NCBI GenBank assembly: GCA_945870185.1
Contig: CAMBRK010000003.1
Location: forward strand, 1-64,000
Direction of reading: 5' to 3'
From: Aureispira sp. CCB-QB1
GTDB taxonomy: Bacteria; Bacteroidota; Bacteroidia; Chitinophagales; Saprospiraceae
Length of the DNA: 64,000 nt
Part shown: piece by piece, positions 9,901-18,724 of the stretch
Layout: each line of letters starts with the position of its first letter
How positions within the stretch are numbered: position 1 is the stretch's first letter
Made by a program: the position numbers and the translations under genes
The notes under the pieces: model-generated
What the model was told of the DNA's origin: nothing
The model's input: the letters and a program-made list of their open reading frames with translations, nothing else
Database searches by the model: none

Positions 9901-10014
9901 GGATCTGATCCGGAGATATCTGCCAATGGAGATACCAATATTGCGCCAGGTGTAGATAGAAACTCTGTAGGTCAAGGTAGGACTTATACTTTTGGTTTAC
10001 AAGTAGGATTTTAA
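6850..10014 (+). CDS. SusC/RagA-family TonB-linked outer-membrane protein
   Basis: A 1054-residue SusC-type transporter barrel. The signal peptide ends at TFGQ (residue 21), followed by a carboxypeptidase-regulatory-like domain (about 22-100, TISGKITDPSGETLIGANV), the SusC linker VIVVGYGTQRKADLTGSV (about 104-121), a plug with RIRGTNSI and ASASAIYGSRAAAGVILVTTKKG (about 125-240) and a long barrel ending in Phe. It forms the gated outer-membrane channel of a SusCD complex for glycan or peptide import. The partner SusD gene begins 30 bases downstream. The ligand cannot be read from the sequence: no glycoside hydrolase or peptidase gene is attached. Confidence 0.95.
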   Translation: MKQVLFVLLVLFGSISMTFGQKTISGKITDPSGETLIGANVIVKENPTIGTITDVDGMYQLTLPVEAKTLIMSYTGYESQEIAIDGRAIIDVVLSQGNFLEEVIVVGYGTQRKADLTGSVSSIKGSDIALAPVQSFDQALQGRAAGVQITTPNGVLNNPPVIRIRGTNSINLSSQPLIVIDGVPTFTGNLSGNAAANNPLANINPADIESFEVLKDASASAIYGSRAAAGVILVTTKKGKSGSTKVNYDGWFGQTEGIRLFDLLNSSQYLEVKNEALANANNPARYIAGQDVNGSPIDTRWYDHTHQKGFSHNHNLSFSGGNTSTTYYAAVGYTEQEGFLRASSFDRTTARINLDHKLTKRIKVGTNITYANTENNGPNSGINGAGFSIAGLGRLPLVLQPMLSPFINADGKGSQTQDAGFDYNINSSNTIGGMGNTLAVSFYNPNFIIDNNTQNSSNNHFIGNVYADIELLSGLNFRTAYGVDRLGIENVLFWDRRHGDGFGSGGLANNSFDKFNRWNWQNTLSYNKTISDVHNLSLLLGSEEQRTTRDIWGAQRTQISDPFFSTFQGNFTTITPGVNFQTENFLTSLFSRVNYNYANKYYASFNVRRDGFSAFASGRQYGNFYGAAVGYTISQEDFWKNNLESINYFKLRASYGLVGNNAVNDFAALSLFNSGLYGPSATLNYSQAGNPLLTWESSKKLDAGFTIGLFEDKLQGEFAYYKNDIDGLILAVPQAPSKGIPGNSVNANVGAMVNSGIEATLTYNAIKTTDFSWTVSANFTTQKNEVVALGADGSDIQGATSGLEVANITRVGQSVGSLYAVETNGVNPANGQRIFIRRDVKDGVTTLTEVQYNHAAPAASRWTLVSDGTPTTAVSVANSGVVYGPTLPTYYGGLDNTFSYKSFDANIMFQFSGGNYIYNGTKAGLRDMRQWNNHTDVLDRWTPENTDGTIPRVVFGDNVSNGSALPISENVEKGDFLRLRNFSLGYALPKSLVNRISIANARVYGQVQNAFVLTGYTGSDPEISANGDTNIAPGVDRNSVGQGRTYTFGLQVGF

Positions 10015-10044
10015 TAATTAATGACAAAATAAATTTAAAATATT

Positions 10045-11505
10045 TTGAAAATGAGAACAATCAATAAAATATTTATTATACTATTAAGCACTATTTTCTT
10101 TGTGTCGTGCAATAGTGACTTATTAGAAACAGCACCCGTCACGAGTTTTTCTGACCTAACTGTTTTTGATAATGTAGGTCGTGTTGAACAACAGGTAAAT
10201 GGTCTATACGGTTCTGTTAAAAATGGTAATTTTTTGGGAGGTCGAAATTATGTTTATCATGATATCCGTTGTGAAAACTTTCTAAATGAAACAGCAAATA
10301 ATGTGACAGGATTTTCAGTGTGGAATCATACTGTACAGCCGTCAAATCAAAATGATGTTACTAACCTTTGGAATACTGCCTATCTCGCCATTAATAGGAT
10401 TAATGTTTTCCTTGTTGGTTTGGATAATAATGCAGATAAACTTAAGGCACAAGGAGTAACCGATGCAACATTAAACGGATTTAGAGCAGAAGCCAGATTT
10501 TTGAGAGGTCTTTCTTATTTTAGTTTACTACAATTATATGCTTCACCATATGCTGATGGCAATGGAGCTAAATTAGGCGTTCCACTGCAACTAAATGCCA
10601 ATGTAGCATCTGGTGATAATAATCTGGAAAGAGCGACTGTAGCTAAAGTTTATGAAGTGATTGTCGAGGATCTTAATTTCGCTGATAATAACCTGCCAGC
10701 TACAAGAGCTACCAATACAAGAGTAGCTAAAAACGCTGCAATAGCACTAAAGACACGTGTATTTTTACATCAAGGCAGATATGCTGATGTTGTGACTGAA
10801 GCTAATAAAATAGTATCTCAATCTGCGCCTTTTGAATCACCAATCGGTGCAAAACATGCTTTATCACCATCTGTAGCTGATGTATTTAAAACACCTTACG
10901 CTCATGTAGAGAGAATATTTAATTTCCCTTTTACAGATCTTGATTTACCTGGTACACAGAATGGTTTAGGATCATATTATAATCCAGGTCCACGTGGTAT
11001 TGGTGATTATTTTTTAAATCCAAATGGAATTATAAAAGATTCTGTGAATTGGGTTGTAAAGGATGAAAGAAGGGCTTTTATTTTCGCTAATACCAATAAC
11101 AAGTTATACTGGAATAAATTTTCTACAGGTCCATTGCATGTTGATCATGTTCCTGTGATCAGATATGCAGAGGTATTATTAAATCTTTCAGAGGCTATTG
11201 CAAGAACTGCAGGAAATGATGCTAGAGCTCTTGCATTGTTAAATGCGGTAAGAACTAGATCTAAAGGTACAGCTTACAATGCTTTTTCAAGTGCTAACGA
11301 TCTTATAGAAGCTATCTTAGTAGAAAGACAAATTGAGTTTTTAGGTGAAGGCTTTAGAGGTATCGATCAACAAAGATTGCTAAGACCACTTCCTGGAAAG
11401 TCAAATGTTACAGCAATACAATCAACATCTCCAGCTTACCTATGGCCAATACCTGCTGGTGAGCTTCTTGTGAACAAACTTTGTGTTCAAAATCCTGGGT
11501 ACTAG
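10045..11505 (+). CDS. SusD/RagB-family nutrient-binding lipoprotein
   Basis: A 486-residue surface lipoprotein and partner of the SusC gene just upstream. The signal ends in a lipobox with Cys near residue 22 (FFVSCNSD), followed by an acidic stretch typical of surface lipoprotein export. SusD features are present: TPR-like helices with EARFLRGLSYFSLLQLYA, the RYAEVLLNLSEA motif near residue 374, and the C-terminal ERQIEFLGEGFRG and LWPIP...QNPGY ending. It binds the substrate above the SusC barrel. A strong terminator follows. Confidence 0.93.
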   Translation: MKMRTINKIFIILLSTIFFVSCNSDLLETAPVTSFSDLTVFDNVGRVEQQVNGLYGSVKNGNFLGGRNYVYHDIRCENFLNETANNVTGFSVWNHTVQPSNQNDVTNLWNTAYLAINRINVFLVGLDNNADKLKAQGVTDATLNGFRAEARFLRGLSYFSLLQLYASPYADGNGAKLGVPLQLNANVASGDNNLERATVAKVYEVIVEDLNFADNNLPATRATNTRVAKNAAIALKTRVFLHQGRYADVVTEANKIVSQSAPFESPIGAKHALSPSVADVFKTPYAHVERIFNFPFTDLDLPGTQNGLGSYYNPGPRGIGDYFLNPNGIIKDSVNWVVKDERRAFIFANTNNKLYWNKFSTGPLHVDHVPVIRYAEVLLNLSEAIARTAGNDARALALLNAVRTRSKGTAYNAFSSANDLIEAILVERQIEFLGEGFRGIDQQRLLRPLPGKSNVTAIQSTSPAYLWPIPAGELLVNKLCVQNPGY

Positions 11506-11539
11506 TCCAAATAAATCAAATCATAACTTTTAAGTTGAA

Positions 11540-11573
11540 GGGTCAGAAAATTATAAATTCTGACCCTTTTTTT
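11540..11573 (+). terminator. Terminator of first SusCD operon
   Basis: The inverted repeat GGGTCAGAA / TTCTGACCC with a 9-base loop is followed by a run of seven T residues, 35 bases after the SusD stop codon. Confidence 0.9.
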
Positions 11574-11580
11574 ATATATC

Positions 11581-11709
11581 AGTCTGTACTCACTATCTAG
11601 AACAATCACATCACGTCCTTATGAAGATTTTAAATTTTTTCGGCCAATACCACAGGATGAGTTAAATACCAATGCGGTATTACGAGGGCAACAGAATCCT
11701 GGTTATTAA
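11581..11709 (+). pseudogene. Relic of a second SusD gene (C-terminal tail only)
   Basis: Downstream of the terminator, the frame ending at TAA 11707-11709 reads FRPIPQDELNTNAVLRGQQ then NPGY, the canonical C-terminal tail of SusD proteins (compare LWPIP...QNPGY at the end of the intact upstream gene). Recognisable similarity covers about 11617-11709. Further upstream the frame is open but not convincingly SusD. It has no start codon or body and is best explained as the remainder of a deleted or recombined SusD paralogue lying between two SusCD loci. Confidence 0.75.
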
Positions 11710-12064
11710 TACTTTAATCTGTCAAAGATTTTAAGGGATTAAAGCGATAGTTTTAAGACCTTTTTAATACTTTTCATTTTTTTTTAGGAAAACGTATATT
11801 AGCCCCATAATTTAGAAAAATGCTCATTTTTTAAATTTTGAGACGAAGGATTTAGCTGTAATGGTTAGAAATAATACCAAAAAAGAGCACGTAATTAAAA
11901 TATAATCAAATATCTCGGTACTTTTATTAACAATGTTGGATCAAAATTACAGTTATAATTTTTTTATAATTAATATTTAAAGAACTAATAAATTCTACAA
12001 ATAGTTTTATGTGTTAATATTACATATGGCATTAAATTATATGTTTCGTGCGCTATAAATTGCA
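11710..12064. other. AT-rich intergenic region upstream of second susC
   Basis: About 355 bases with no ORF. Apart from AT-rich tracts and a TAAGGGATTAAAG-type stretch near 11750, nothing was recognised. The shared leader block begins at 12065. Confidence 0.5.
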
Positions 12065-12266
12065 GGCAGCATTTGTGTTAAATTAACGTTAAATAAATTG
12101 TAATAAAATGTTTAATTTAGTCAACTAAGGTTTTATATTTGCAACGTTAAACATGCTTATTGCATAATTTATTAATTTATTTTCTAACAAAACAATTTTT
12201 AGTATGAAGCAAGTCTTATTTGTATTGCTGGTGCTTTTTGGAAGCATAAGCATGACTTTTGGACAG
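12065..12266 (+). repeat. Leader block, copy 2 (shared with 6711-6912)
   Basis: Gap-free counterpart of 6711-6912 at a constant offset of 5354 bases. It carries the same palindrome, -7 box, untranslated leader (including the short inverted repeat ATGC-TTATT-GCAT) and a signal peptide with an identical amino-acid sequence. Confidence 0.9.
12083..12141 (+). promoter_or_regulatory. Promoter and palindrome of second susC locus
   Basis: Palindrome TTAACGTTAA at 12083-12092 and -7 element TATATTTG at 12134-12141, with the same spacing to each other and to the start codon as in the first locus. The two loci are therefore probably under the same control. Confidence 0.65.
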
Positions 12267-15200
12267 AGGACCGTTTCAGGGAAGGTCACCGACCCAACTG
12301 GCGAAACAGTAATCGGAGCCAATGTTGTCGTTAAAGAAGTACCCACTGTCGGTACGATAACAGACATTGATGGTATGTTCGAATTGAGCATTCCTGCCAA
12401 TGGTACAACCCTTGTAATCAGTTACACAGGGTTTGAAACCAAAGAAATTGCAATTGGTTCTTCTAATGTAATTAACATTACCTTGTCTGAGGGTAAGCTA
12501 TTGGAAGAAGTTGTAGTAACTGGTCTCGCTATCAAGAAAGAAAAGCGTGCCCTAGGTTATGCTGTTACTACCATCAACAAAGAGTTGATAGTCAACAGAC
12601 CGGAAGGAGACGTAAGTAGAATTCTTCAAGGTAAAATTCCTGGGGTGAATATTACATCTACAGGTGGAGTTTCAGGTACAGGTACCAACATTATTATCAG
12701 AGGTTATTCTTCTGTAACAGGAAGTAATCAGCCTTTATGGGTTGTAGACGGTATTCCTTTTAATTCTGGTACCAATCAAGGTACTTCCTTTAACCAAGGT
12801 GGTGTCAGTGCATCATCTAGAATGCTAGACTTAGACCCTAATAATGTTGAATCTGTGAGTGTATTGAAAGGTCTTTCTGCCACAGTACTTTACGGAGACC
12901 AAGGTAGAAACGGGGTAATACTAGTAACAACCAAGTCAGGTGCTACAAGTTCTAAAAATGCGGAGTTAAATTTCTCTCAGTCTTATTTCCAAAATACTAT
13001 AGCATCACTTCCTGATTACCAAGATAATTATGGTGGTGGATTTCAGCAGTTAACTCCGGAGTCTTGGTTCTTCAGTAACTGGGGAGCTAATTTTAAAGAC
13101 TTAAGTGTAGTGCCTCACCCTGTTGGTTTATCAGGTATAGCAGCTATCAGAGATAACTTTCCACAGTTTGCTATAGATCCTAAAAAACCTTGGGGATCTG
13201 GAACACAAGCCCTTAGAGATAATGTGGTAAGATATGAAAACAAGGCTTATCCTAATGTTGGAGAGTCTTTCTTTAGAACAGGAAATGTTTTACAAACTTC
13301 TCTTCAAATTGGAGGATCCACAGATAAGTCTTCTTATACTGCAAGTTTAGGTTATATGGATGAACAAGGATTTACGGTGGGTAATAATTTGAAAAAAATA
13401 AACCTAGGTCTTGGATATTCAGCAGCCTTGAGTTCGAAATTGAGCTTGAGATCTGCATTCAATTATGCTAGAACTGGATTAGAGACTCCACCTTTGAATG
13501 CTGGTTTTGGTTCAGGACCTGATGGAGGTATTCCTTCTGCTTTTGCCAATGTACTCTATACGCCAAGAAATGTGGATTTGGCAAATCTTCCTTACGAAAA
13601 TCCAGTGGATAGATCTTCTGTGTACTACAGAGGTGGAAATGATATTACCAATCCCAATTGGTTGGTGAGAAATATGTCAAATACAAGTGATGTCAATAGA
13701 TTCTTCACTTCCAATACTTTATCGTATGCAGTAAATGACAAATTGGGTATTTTATACCGTTTTGGTTTGGATACATACTCTGAAAATCAAGAAACAAAGT
13801 ACAATAAAGGACACGGAAACCCATCTACTGCTGCATCATCCGCAGTAATTCAAAGTGGATTTTACCAAACCACAGGAATCCAGAACACAATTTTGAATCA
13901 TGATGTCAATGTAAGTTACAAAACCAATTTTTCTGATGATTTATTATTTACAGGTATTCTTGGGGGTAATTATAGAACAGATGATTATGAGCAATTTGGT
14001 TTGGCTAGTTCTGGTCAATTGGCTTTTGGTTTATTTAATCATTCCAATTTTACCAATACTTCTTCTAGAAACCCATTCTCTAATGGAAGATTGGCTTTTG
14101 TTGAGCAACAATCACGTGCTGGATTATATGGTAGTTTCACATTAGATTACAAAGATTATTTATACGTCAATTTATTGGCTAGAAATGATTGGACATCTAC
14201 AGTTGAAAAAGATAACGCTAGAATCCTATATCCAGGAGCCAGTGTGTCTTTCATTCCTACTACAGCATTTGGTATTGACAATAATGTCTTAAAGTATCTT
14301 AAAGTGAGAGTAGGATATGGTACTTCAGCAGGTTTCCCAAGTCCTTACAACACTAGAAATATCTTAGCACAAAATACAAGAGAGTTTTTAGTTGGTGCTA
14401 ATCCTCTTGCCGGACAAACCATCGGAAACGCATTGGGTAATCCAAATTTGAAGCCTGAGCTTCAAAAAGAATTAGAAGGAGGAGTAGAAGCCAATTTATT
14501 TAACAATAAGGTTAAATTAGACCTTTCTATATACGCAAGAACAACTTCAAACCTTATTACTGAGTCACCACTTGATCCTGCAACAGGATATACCAGAACA
14601 TTTATCAATTTGGGAGGTATGAAGACTAATGGTATTGATTTAGGTTTGACAGTTACACCAGTTTCTACAGCTTCAGGCTTCCAGTGGGATGCTACCATCA
14701 ATTATGGTCACTACCGTTCCACAATCACAGAGTTGGCAGCAGGATTGGATAAAGTGTTGATTGGTGGATTTACCAATTTAGGTAACTATGCCAAAGTTGA
14801 CAAACCTTATGGTATTATCGAGGGTATCGGTATAGAAAGAGATGCTAACGGTAACAAAATTGTACAAGCAACAGGTAGATACTTACCTACAGCGGGTAAC
14901 GTTGAACTTGGAGACCCTAACCCAAGATTTACATCTTCACTTTTAAATATGTTTACCTACAAAGGCTTTAGCTTAGGTGCTAATATTGAGTACAGACACA
15001 AAGGTGTTATTGTAAGTAATACGGTAAAAGGGGTATTAGCTAGAGGATTATCTAAAGATACTGATCAGTTAGACAGAGAATTGTCTTTAGTGCTTCCTGG
15101 AGTTCAGGCAGATGGCACACCAAATAATGTACAAATCACAGCAGCCAATTACTTCTTTGATAATTACTTCTTTACGGATGAGGCGATCACATTTGATGGA

Positions 15201-15452
15201 TCTACATTGAGATTGAGAGAAGTAACATTGTCTTACGCAATACCGGCTAGTGTTTTAGGTAAGTCTCCATTTAAGAGAGCTACTTTCAACCTGAATGCAT
15301 CCAATCTTTGGTTTAGAGCTCTAAACATGCCTAAATTTGTAAACTTCGATACAGATGTATTAAGTACAGGAGTTGGAAATACATTAGGTTTTGATTACCT
15401 TACAGGTCCTAGTGCAAGAAGAATCGGTGGTACTTTAAACCTTACTTTCTAA
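12204..15452 (+). CDS. SusC/RagA-family TonB-linked outer-membrane protein
   Basis: A 1082-residue SusC-type barrel. Its 21-residue signal peptide matches that of the first SusC, then a carboxypeptidase-regulatory-like domain (about 22-100), the plug (IIIRGYSSVTGSNQPLWVVDG, LKGLSATVLYGDQGRNGVILVTTKSG) and a barrel ending in LNLTF. Beyond the first ~110 residues it is only distantly similar to the upstream SusC, so the two transport different ligands. It lacks the VVGYGTQ linker of the first protein and instead has VVTGLAIKKEKRALGY, a subtype often paired with SusD_2-type lipoproteins, as here. The partner follows after 18 bases. Confidence 0.95.
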   Translation: MKQVLFVLLVLFGSISMTFGQRTVSGKVTDPTGETVIGANVVVKEVPTVGTITDIDGMFELSIPANGTTLVISYTGFETKEIAIGSSNVINITLSEGKLLEEVVVTGLAIKKEKRALGYAVTTINKELIVNRPEGDVSRILQGKIPGVNITSTGGVSGTGTNIIIRGYSSVTGSNQPLWVVDGIPFNSGTNQGTSFNQGGVSASSRMLDLDPNNVESVSVLKGLSATVLYGDQGRNGVILVTTKSGATSSKNAELNFSQSYFQNTIASLPDYQDNYGGGFQQLTPESWFFSNWGANFKDLSVVPHPVGLSGIAAIRDNFPQFAIDPKKPWGSGTQALRDNVVRYENKAYPNVGESFFRTGNVLQTSLQIGGSTDKSSYTASLGYMDEQGFTVGNNLKKINLGLGYSAALSSKLSLRSAFNYARTGLETPPLNAGFGSGPDGGIPSAFANVLYTPRNVDLANLPYENPVDRSSVYYRGGNDITNPNWLVRNMSNTSDVNRFFTSNTLSYAVNDKLGILYRFGLDTYSENQETKYNKGHGNPSTAASSAVIQSGFYQTTGIQNTILNHDVNVSYKTNFSDDLLFTGILGGNYRTDDYEQFGLASSGQLAFGLFNHSNFTNTSSRNPFSNGRLAFVEQQSRAGLYGSFTLDYKDYLYVNLLARNDWTSTVEKDNARILYPGASVSFIPTTAFGIDNNVLKYLKVRVGYGTSAGFPSPYNTRNILAQNTREFLVGANPLAGQTIGNALGNPNLKPELQKELEGGVEANLFNNKVKLDLSIYARTTSNLITESPLDPATGYTRTFINLGGMKTNGIDLGLTVTPVSTASGFQWDATINYGHYRSTITELAAGLDKVLIGGFTNLGNYAKVDKPYGIIEGIGIERDANGNKIVQATGRYLPTAGNVELGDPNPRFTSSLLNMFTYKGFSLGANIEYRHKGVIVSNTVKGVLARGLSKDTDQLDRELSLVLPGVQADGTPNNVQITAANYFFDNYFFTDEAITFDGSTLRLREVTLSYAIPASVLGKSPFKRATFNLNASNLWFRALNMPKFVNFDTDVLSTGVGNTLGFDYLTGPSARRIGGTLNLTF

Positions 15453-15470
15453 TCTTTAAAATCTTTTATA

Positions 15471-17105
15471 ATGAAGAATTTTTTATATAAATTTTTATTA
15501 ATCATTGGTGTATTCACAATATCATCTTGTGAATTTGACCAATTGGAAAGCCCTAATGATGTTACCATCGGTAGTGCAGATATCAATCTTATCTTAAATA
15601 AAGTGCAAGTAGATTTTGCAGATTTTGTAAATAGCACTTCATATAGAGCAGCAGCAGTAACCCGCCAATATCATCAACCTTCTGACACTTATGAGATAGC
15701 TTATCCTGCTACAAGTCTTAATGGTTCGTGGGATGCTTATTCGTCTTCGCTTCAAGACATCAAAACCATTAAAGAAATTGCAACCCAAGGCAATTTTAAA
15801 AGACACCTAGGTGTTGCTAAAACTTTGGAGGCATATATTCTTATGGGTCTTGTAGATACTTATGGTGATGTACCTTATTCTAAAGCTTTTGATCCGGCCA
15901 ACTTTAGCCCTGGAAGAGACAAAGGTGCAGATGTATATAAAGCAGCCCTTGACTTATTGACTTCTGCACAAGCAGATTTTGTAGATCCTAACTCTGTAGG
16001 TACGGTTAACGATCAGTTCTATGCTGGGAGTATGGCTAAATGGGCAAAAGTGAATAATGCACTACAATTAAAGTATCATTTGAATAGAAGATTGGTCGAT
16101 GCAGCGGGTTCAAAGGCAGCCATTGATGCTTTGATAGCAAAAAATGCCTTTCCTGCTGTTGGAGATGAGTTTGTATGGAGATACGGAACAAGTGTAAATG
16201 ACCCTTTCACTAGACACCCAGAGTTCCAAACTATTGGTGGTGGTGACTATCAGTCCAATTTCTTGATGTGGCATCTTACAGAAGCTAAAGGTTCTGATGA
16301 CCCAAGAGCGCCTTACTATTTCTATAGACAGGTAGTAGCTAACCCTACTAATGCATCTGAAGTAAGATGTTTGGATGAATTTGCACCTGCTCATTTCCCT
16401 AATGGTATGCCTTTTTGCCTTCCAGGTACAAGAGGATATTGGGGTAGAGATCACTTAGATCCTCAAGGTATTCCACCAGATGGGCCAAAGAGAACACTTT
16501 ATGGGGTGTATCCAGTAGGTGGTGTATTTGATGAAGGCAAGGGAGGATCTGTTGGTGCGACACTTCAAGGAAACGTTGGTGCGGGATTGGAACCAATCAT
16601 GCTTCCTGCATATGTTGACTTTATGTTGGCTGAAGCGGCGTTGGAATTGGGAACTGCTGGTGATGCTGGTGTACTTTTGACTAGCGCCATCACTAAGCAT
16701 ATGAATTATGTAAGAGCGTTCTCCACCACAGGGGCGCTTGCTGTTCAAGCTGCCAAAATCACAGCAGCCAAAAGTGCTGCTGACTTTACTGCTGATGTCA
16801 AAGCATATACAGATAAAATCAAGGCTGAATACGACGCGGCTGCAGATAAAAAAGCTAAGTTGAATGTTATCGCTAGAGAATACTGGATTGGTTCTTTTGG
16901 CGCCGGTATTGAGTCTTATAATTTGTACAGAAGAACTGGACTTCCTACGGGAATGCAGCCAGGATTGGTTGCTACGTTTGGTAGTTTCCCGCGTACATTT
17001 TTATATCCATCAAATCACGTAGAGAGAAATAGTACTGAGCCTCAAAAAGCATCAAATAAGGTTAAGGTATTTTGGGATAATAATCCAGATGGATTCATCA
17101 ATTAA
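15471..17105 (+). CDS. SusD-like (SusD_2 type) nutrient-binding lipoprotein
   Basis: A 544-residue lipoprotein with lipobox Cys near residue 20 (TISSCEFDQLE). It matches the SusD-like family 2 pattern: TRQYHQPSDTYE near residue 60, YILMGLVDTYGDVPYSKAF near residue 120, MLAEAALELG near 380 and a C-terminal AREYWIGSFGAGIESYNLYRRTG then LYPSNHVERN. It is the binding partner of the SusC gene 18 bases upstream. Substrate unknown. Confidence 0.92.
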   Translation: MKNFLYKFLLIIGVFTISSCEFDQLESPNDVTIGSADINLILNKVQVDFADFVNSTSYRAAAVTRQYHQPSDTYEIAYPATSLNGSWDAYSSSLQDIKTIKEIATQGNFKRHLGVAKTLEAYILMGLVDTYGDVPYSKAFDPANFSPGRDKGADVYKAALDLLTSAQADFVDPNSVGTVNDQFYAGSMAKWAKVNNALQLKYHLNRRLVDAAGSKAAIDALIAKNAFPAVGDEFVWRYGTSVNDPFTRHPEFQTIGGGDYQSNFLMWHLTEAKGSDDPRAPYYFYRQVVANPTNASEVRCLDEFAPAHFPNGMPFCLPGTRGYWGRDHLDPQGIPPDGPKRTLYGVYPVGGVFDEGKGGSVGATLQGNVGAGLEPIMLPAYVDFMLAEAALELGTAGDAGVLLTSAITKHMNYVRAFSTTGALAVQAAKITAAKSAADFTADVKAYTDKIKAEYDAAADKKAKLNVIAREYWIGSFGAGIESYNLYRRTGLPTGMQPGLVATFGSFPRTFLYPSNHVERNSTEPQKASNKVKVFWDNNPDGFIN

Positions 17106-17125
17106 TAATTGTTAAATTTAAAAAT

Positions 17126-18112
17126 ATGAATAAGTTAAAATTTATAATAGGTATATTTTCACTGATTTGGATTTCAGCTTGTACTGATTTTGTGGAGCCT
17201 GCCATTCCTTATAGTGATTTTACAACTGGGGTATATCTCAGAACAGTACAGACAAAGTCTAATACACTTAATTTCTTTGACCTAGATAATGCCAAATGGA
17301 ATGTAATATTAGAAGTTGTAGGTGAAAATGAAGGAAAAGATCTTGCAAAAGACGTAGAAGTGTATGTAAGAAGAAGGAGAGGTGCAGCGTTGACTCCTTA
17401 TGTGAAGTTGCGCACTATACCAGGAAGCGAATTCGGAGCATATCCAGGGACAAGAGTTTTTCCAGCTGCACCCAATAGAAATTTTCCAGCAAAGGAGGTT
17501 ATTGTAACAGCAAATGAAGCGCTAACAGCTATGGGCTTTACAAAAGCTGATATTTTCGGAGGAGACGCTATCGAAATCAGATTGGTACTTAACACGAACG
17601 ATGGTCGCACTTTTAGTGATAATAATCTATCATCTGATATTTCAGCAGGTGCATTTTATGCATCACCTTTCTTTTACAGAGTGAGCGTAGTATGTCCTTC
17701 TGATTTAGCAGGAAAATATAAGGCTAAAACAACAGGATGGTGTGGTACGGTATTCGAAGGGGATGTAGAATTCAAAAAAGACGGTGCTACAGCTAATTAT
17801 ATCATTTTAACCACCATCAAAGGTACATCCGTGGAGGACTTTACTATGGGTGGTTATGAAGCTTGTTATGGTCAAGATGTAGCGAATGGCAGTAGAGGTC
17901 TTAGGCTTACGGATTCTTGTAATAAAATTGCTTTTAATGCCAGCCAAAGTCAGTTTGGAGACTCTTTTTCAGTAACCAGCATTGCAGTAGAAGGTACCAA
18001 GCTTACTATCGGATGGATAACCAATTGGGATACCGGTGGTGGAGTATTCGAATCAGGTACTTCTGAAATCACTAGAACTGATGGTAAAAATTGGCCTGCT
18101 TTAACAAAATAA
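17126..18112 (+). CDS. Lipoprotein of the second SusCD operon, unknown function
   Basis: A 328-residue protein with a lipoprotein signal (WISACTDFVEP, Cys near residue 19) followed by beta-rich sequence with two segments: an N-terminal half (about 35-190) and a C-terminal half with four cysteines (about 195-325). I do not recognise the family. Position (20 bases after SusD, before a strong terminator) and signal suggest an accessory surface glycan/peptide-binding lipoprotein comparable in role, not in sequence, to SusE/SusF. That role is inference. Confidence 0.7.
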   Translation: MNKLKFIIGIFSLIWISACTDFVEPAIPYSDFTTGVYLRTVQTKSNTLNFFDLDNAKWNVILEVVGENEGKDLAKDVEVYVRRRRGAALTPYVKLRTIPGSEFGAYPGTRVFPAAPNRNFPAKEVIVTANEALTAMGFTKADIFGGDAIEIRLVLNTNDGRTFSDNNLSSDISAGAFYASPFFYRVSVVCPSDLAGKYKAKTTGWCGTVFEGDVEFKKDGATANYIILTTIKGTSVEDFTMGGYEACYGQDVANGSRGLRLTDSCNKIAFNASQSQFGDSFSVTSIAVEGTKLTIGWITNWDTGGGVFESGTSEITRTDGKNWPALTK

Positions 18113-18161
18113 GTTAAATAAAGTCATATATCAATAGTATCTTTGTATACTGAATAATTTA

Positions 18162-18198
18162 AGTAGCTCAGGAGTTTTTTCTGAGCTACTTTTTTTTT
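18162..18198 (+). terminator. Terminator of second SusCD operon
   Basis: AGTAGCTCAG pairs with CTGAGCTACT across a short T-rich loop, followed by a run of T residues. It closes the three-gene operon. Confidence 0.92.
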
Positions 18199-18280
18199 AT
18201 TTATGAAAGCATGGCTAAAGGATTGCTACATTATTTAGAATTTGTATGTTTTTTGGTAACTAAGAGGATCGTAACTTGTT

Positions 18281-18288
18281 TATCTTTG
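18281..18288 (+). promoter_or_regulatory. -7 box upstream of the 18312 gene
   Basis: TATCTTTG matches TAnnTTTG and lies 23 bases before the start codon. A TTTTG at 18251-18255 could be a -33 element, though the spacing is a few bases long. Confidence 0.45.
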
Positions 18289-18311
18289 TGATCCATAATA
18301 ATTGAATTATC

Positions 18312-18707
18312 ATGCCCACTATCATCACCCAACCTTCTGTTACTATAGATACTGACCTGCTTGCAGAGTTAGAGACGTATGTGTCAGATATCGGTCAGGT
18401 AGTCGTACATGGCATTTGTCGTGGTGGTGTAGAAGGAACTATGATAAGGATATGGCCCACTACCTATCTTTTTGACCATCATTCTGACCATACTAGCGAA
18501 TTGGTATACCACGAAAAAATCAGTAGTTTCCCGCAATGGACGGAGATTAAACCTAACAAAGATTTTGGTTTTACGCTAGTCTTTTCAGGTCTTCCTTCGA
18601 GTTGCGTTATTTTTGATTTAGTAGAAGTTATTCCTCAATCCAACGGATTTTATATACCTGCCATTGTCAGAAATGACAGAGATGTTTATTATTTGGATTT
18701 TAGCTAA
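18312..18707 (+). CDS. Conserved hypothetical protein, 131 aa
   Basis: A soluble 131-residue protein without signal peptide or membrane segment. It alternates short beta strands (QVVVHGICRG, TMIRIWPTTYLFD, FTLVFSGLPSSCVIFDLVEVI), suggesting a small beta-sandwich or barrel. I recognise no catalytic motif. It lies 17 bases before the helicase gene and is probably its operon partner. Confidence 0.65.
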   Translation: MPTIITQPSVTIDTDLLAELETYVSDIGQVVVHGICRGGVEGTMIRIWPTTYLFDHHSDHTSELVYHEKISSFPQWTEIKPNKDFGFTLVFSGLPSSCVIFDLVEVIPQSNGFYIPAIVRNDRDVYYLDFS

Positions 18708-18724
18708 TATCCTTAACACTGAAT

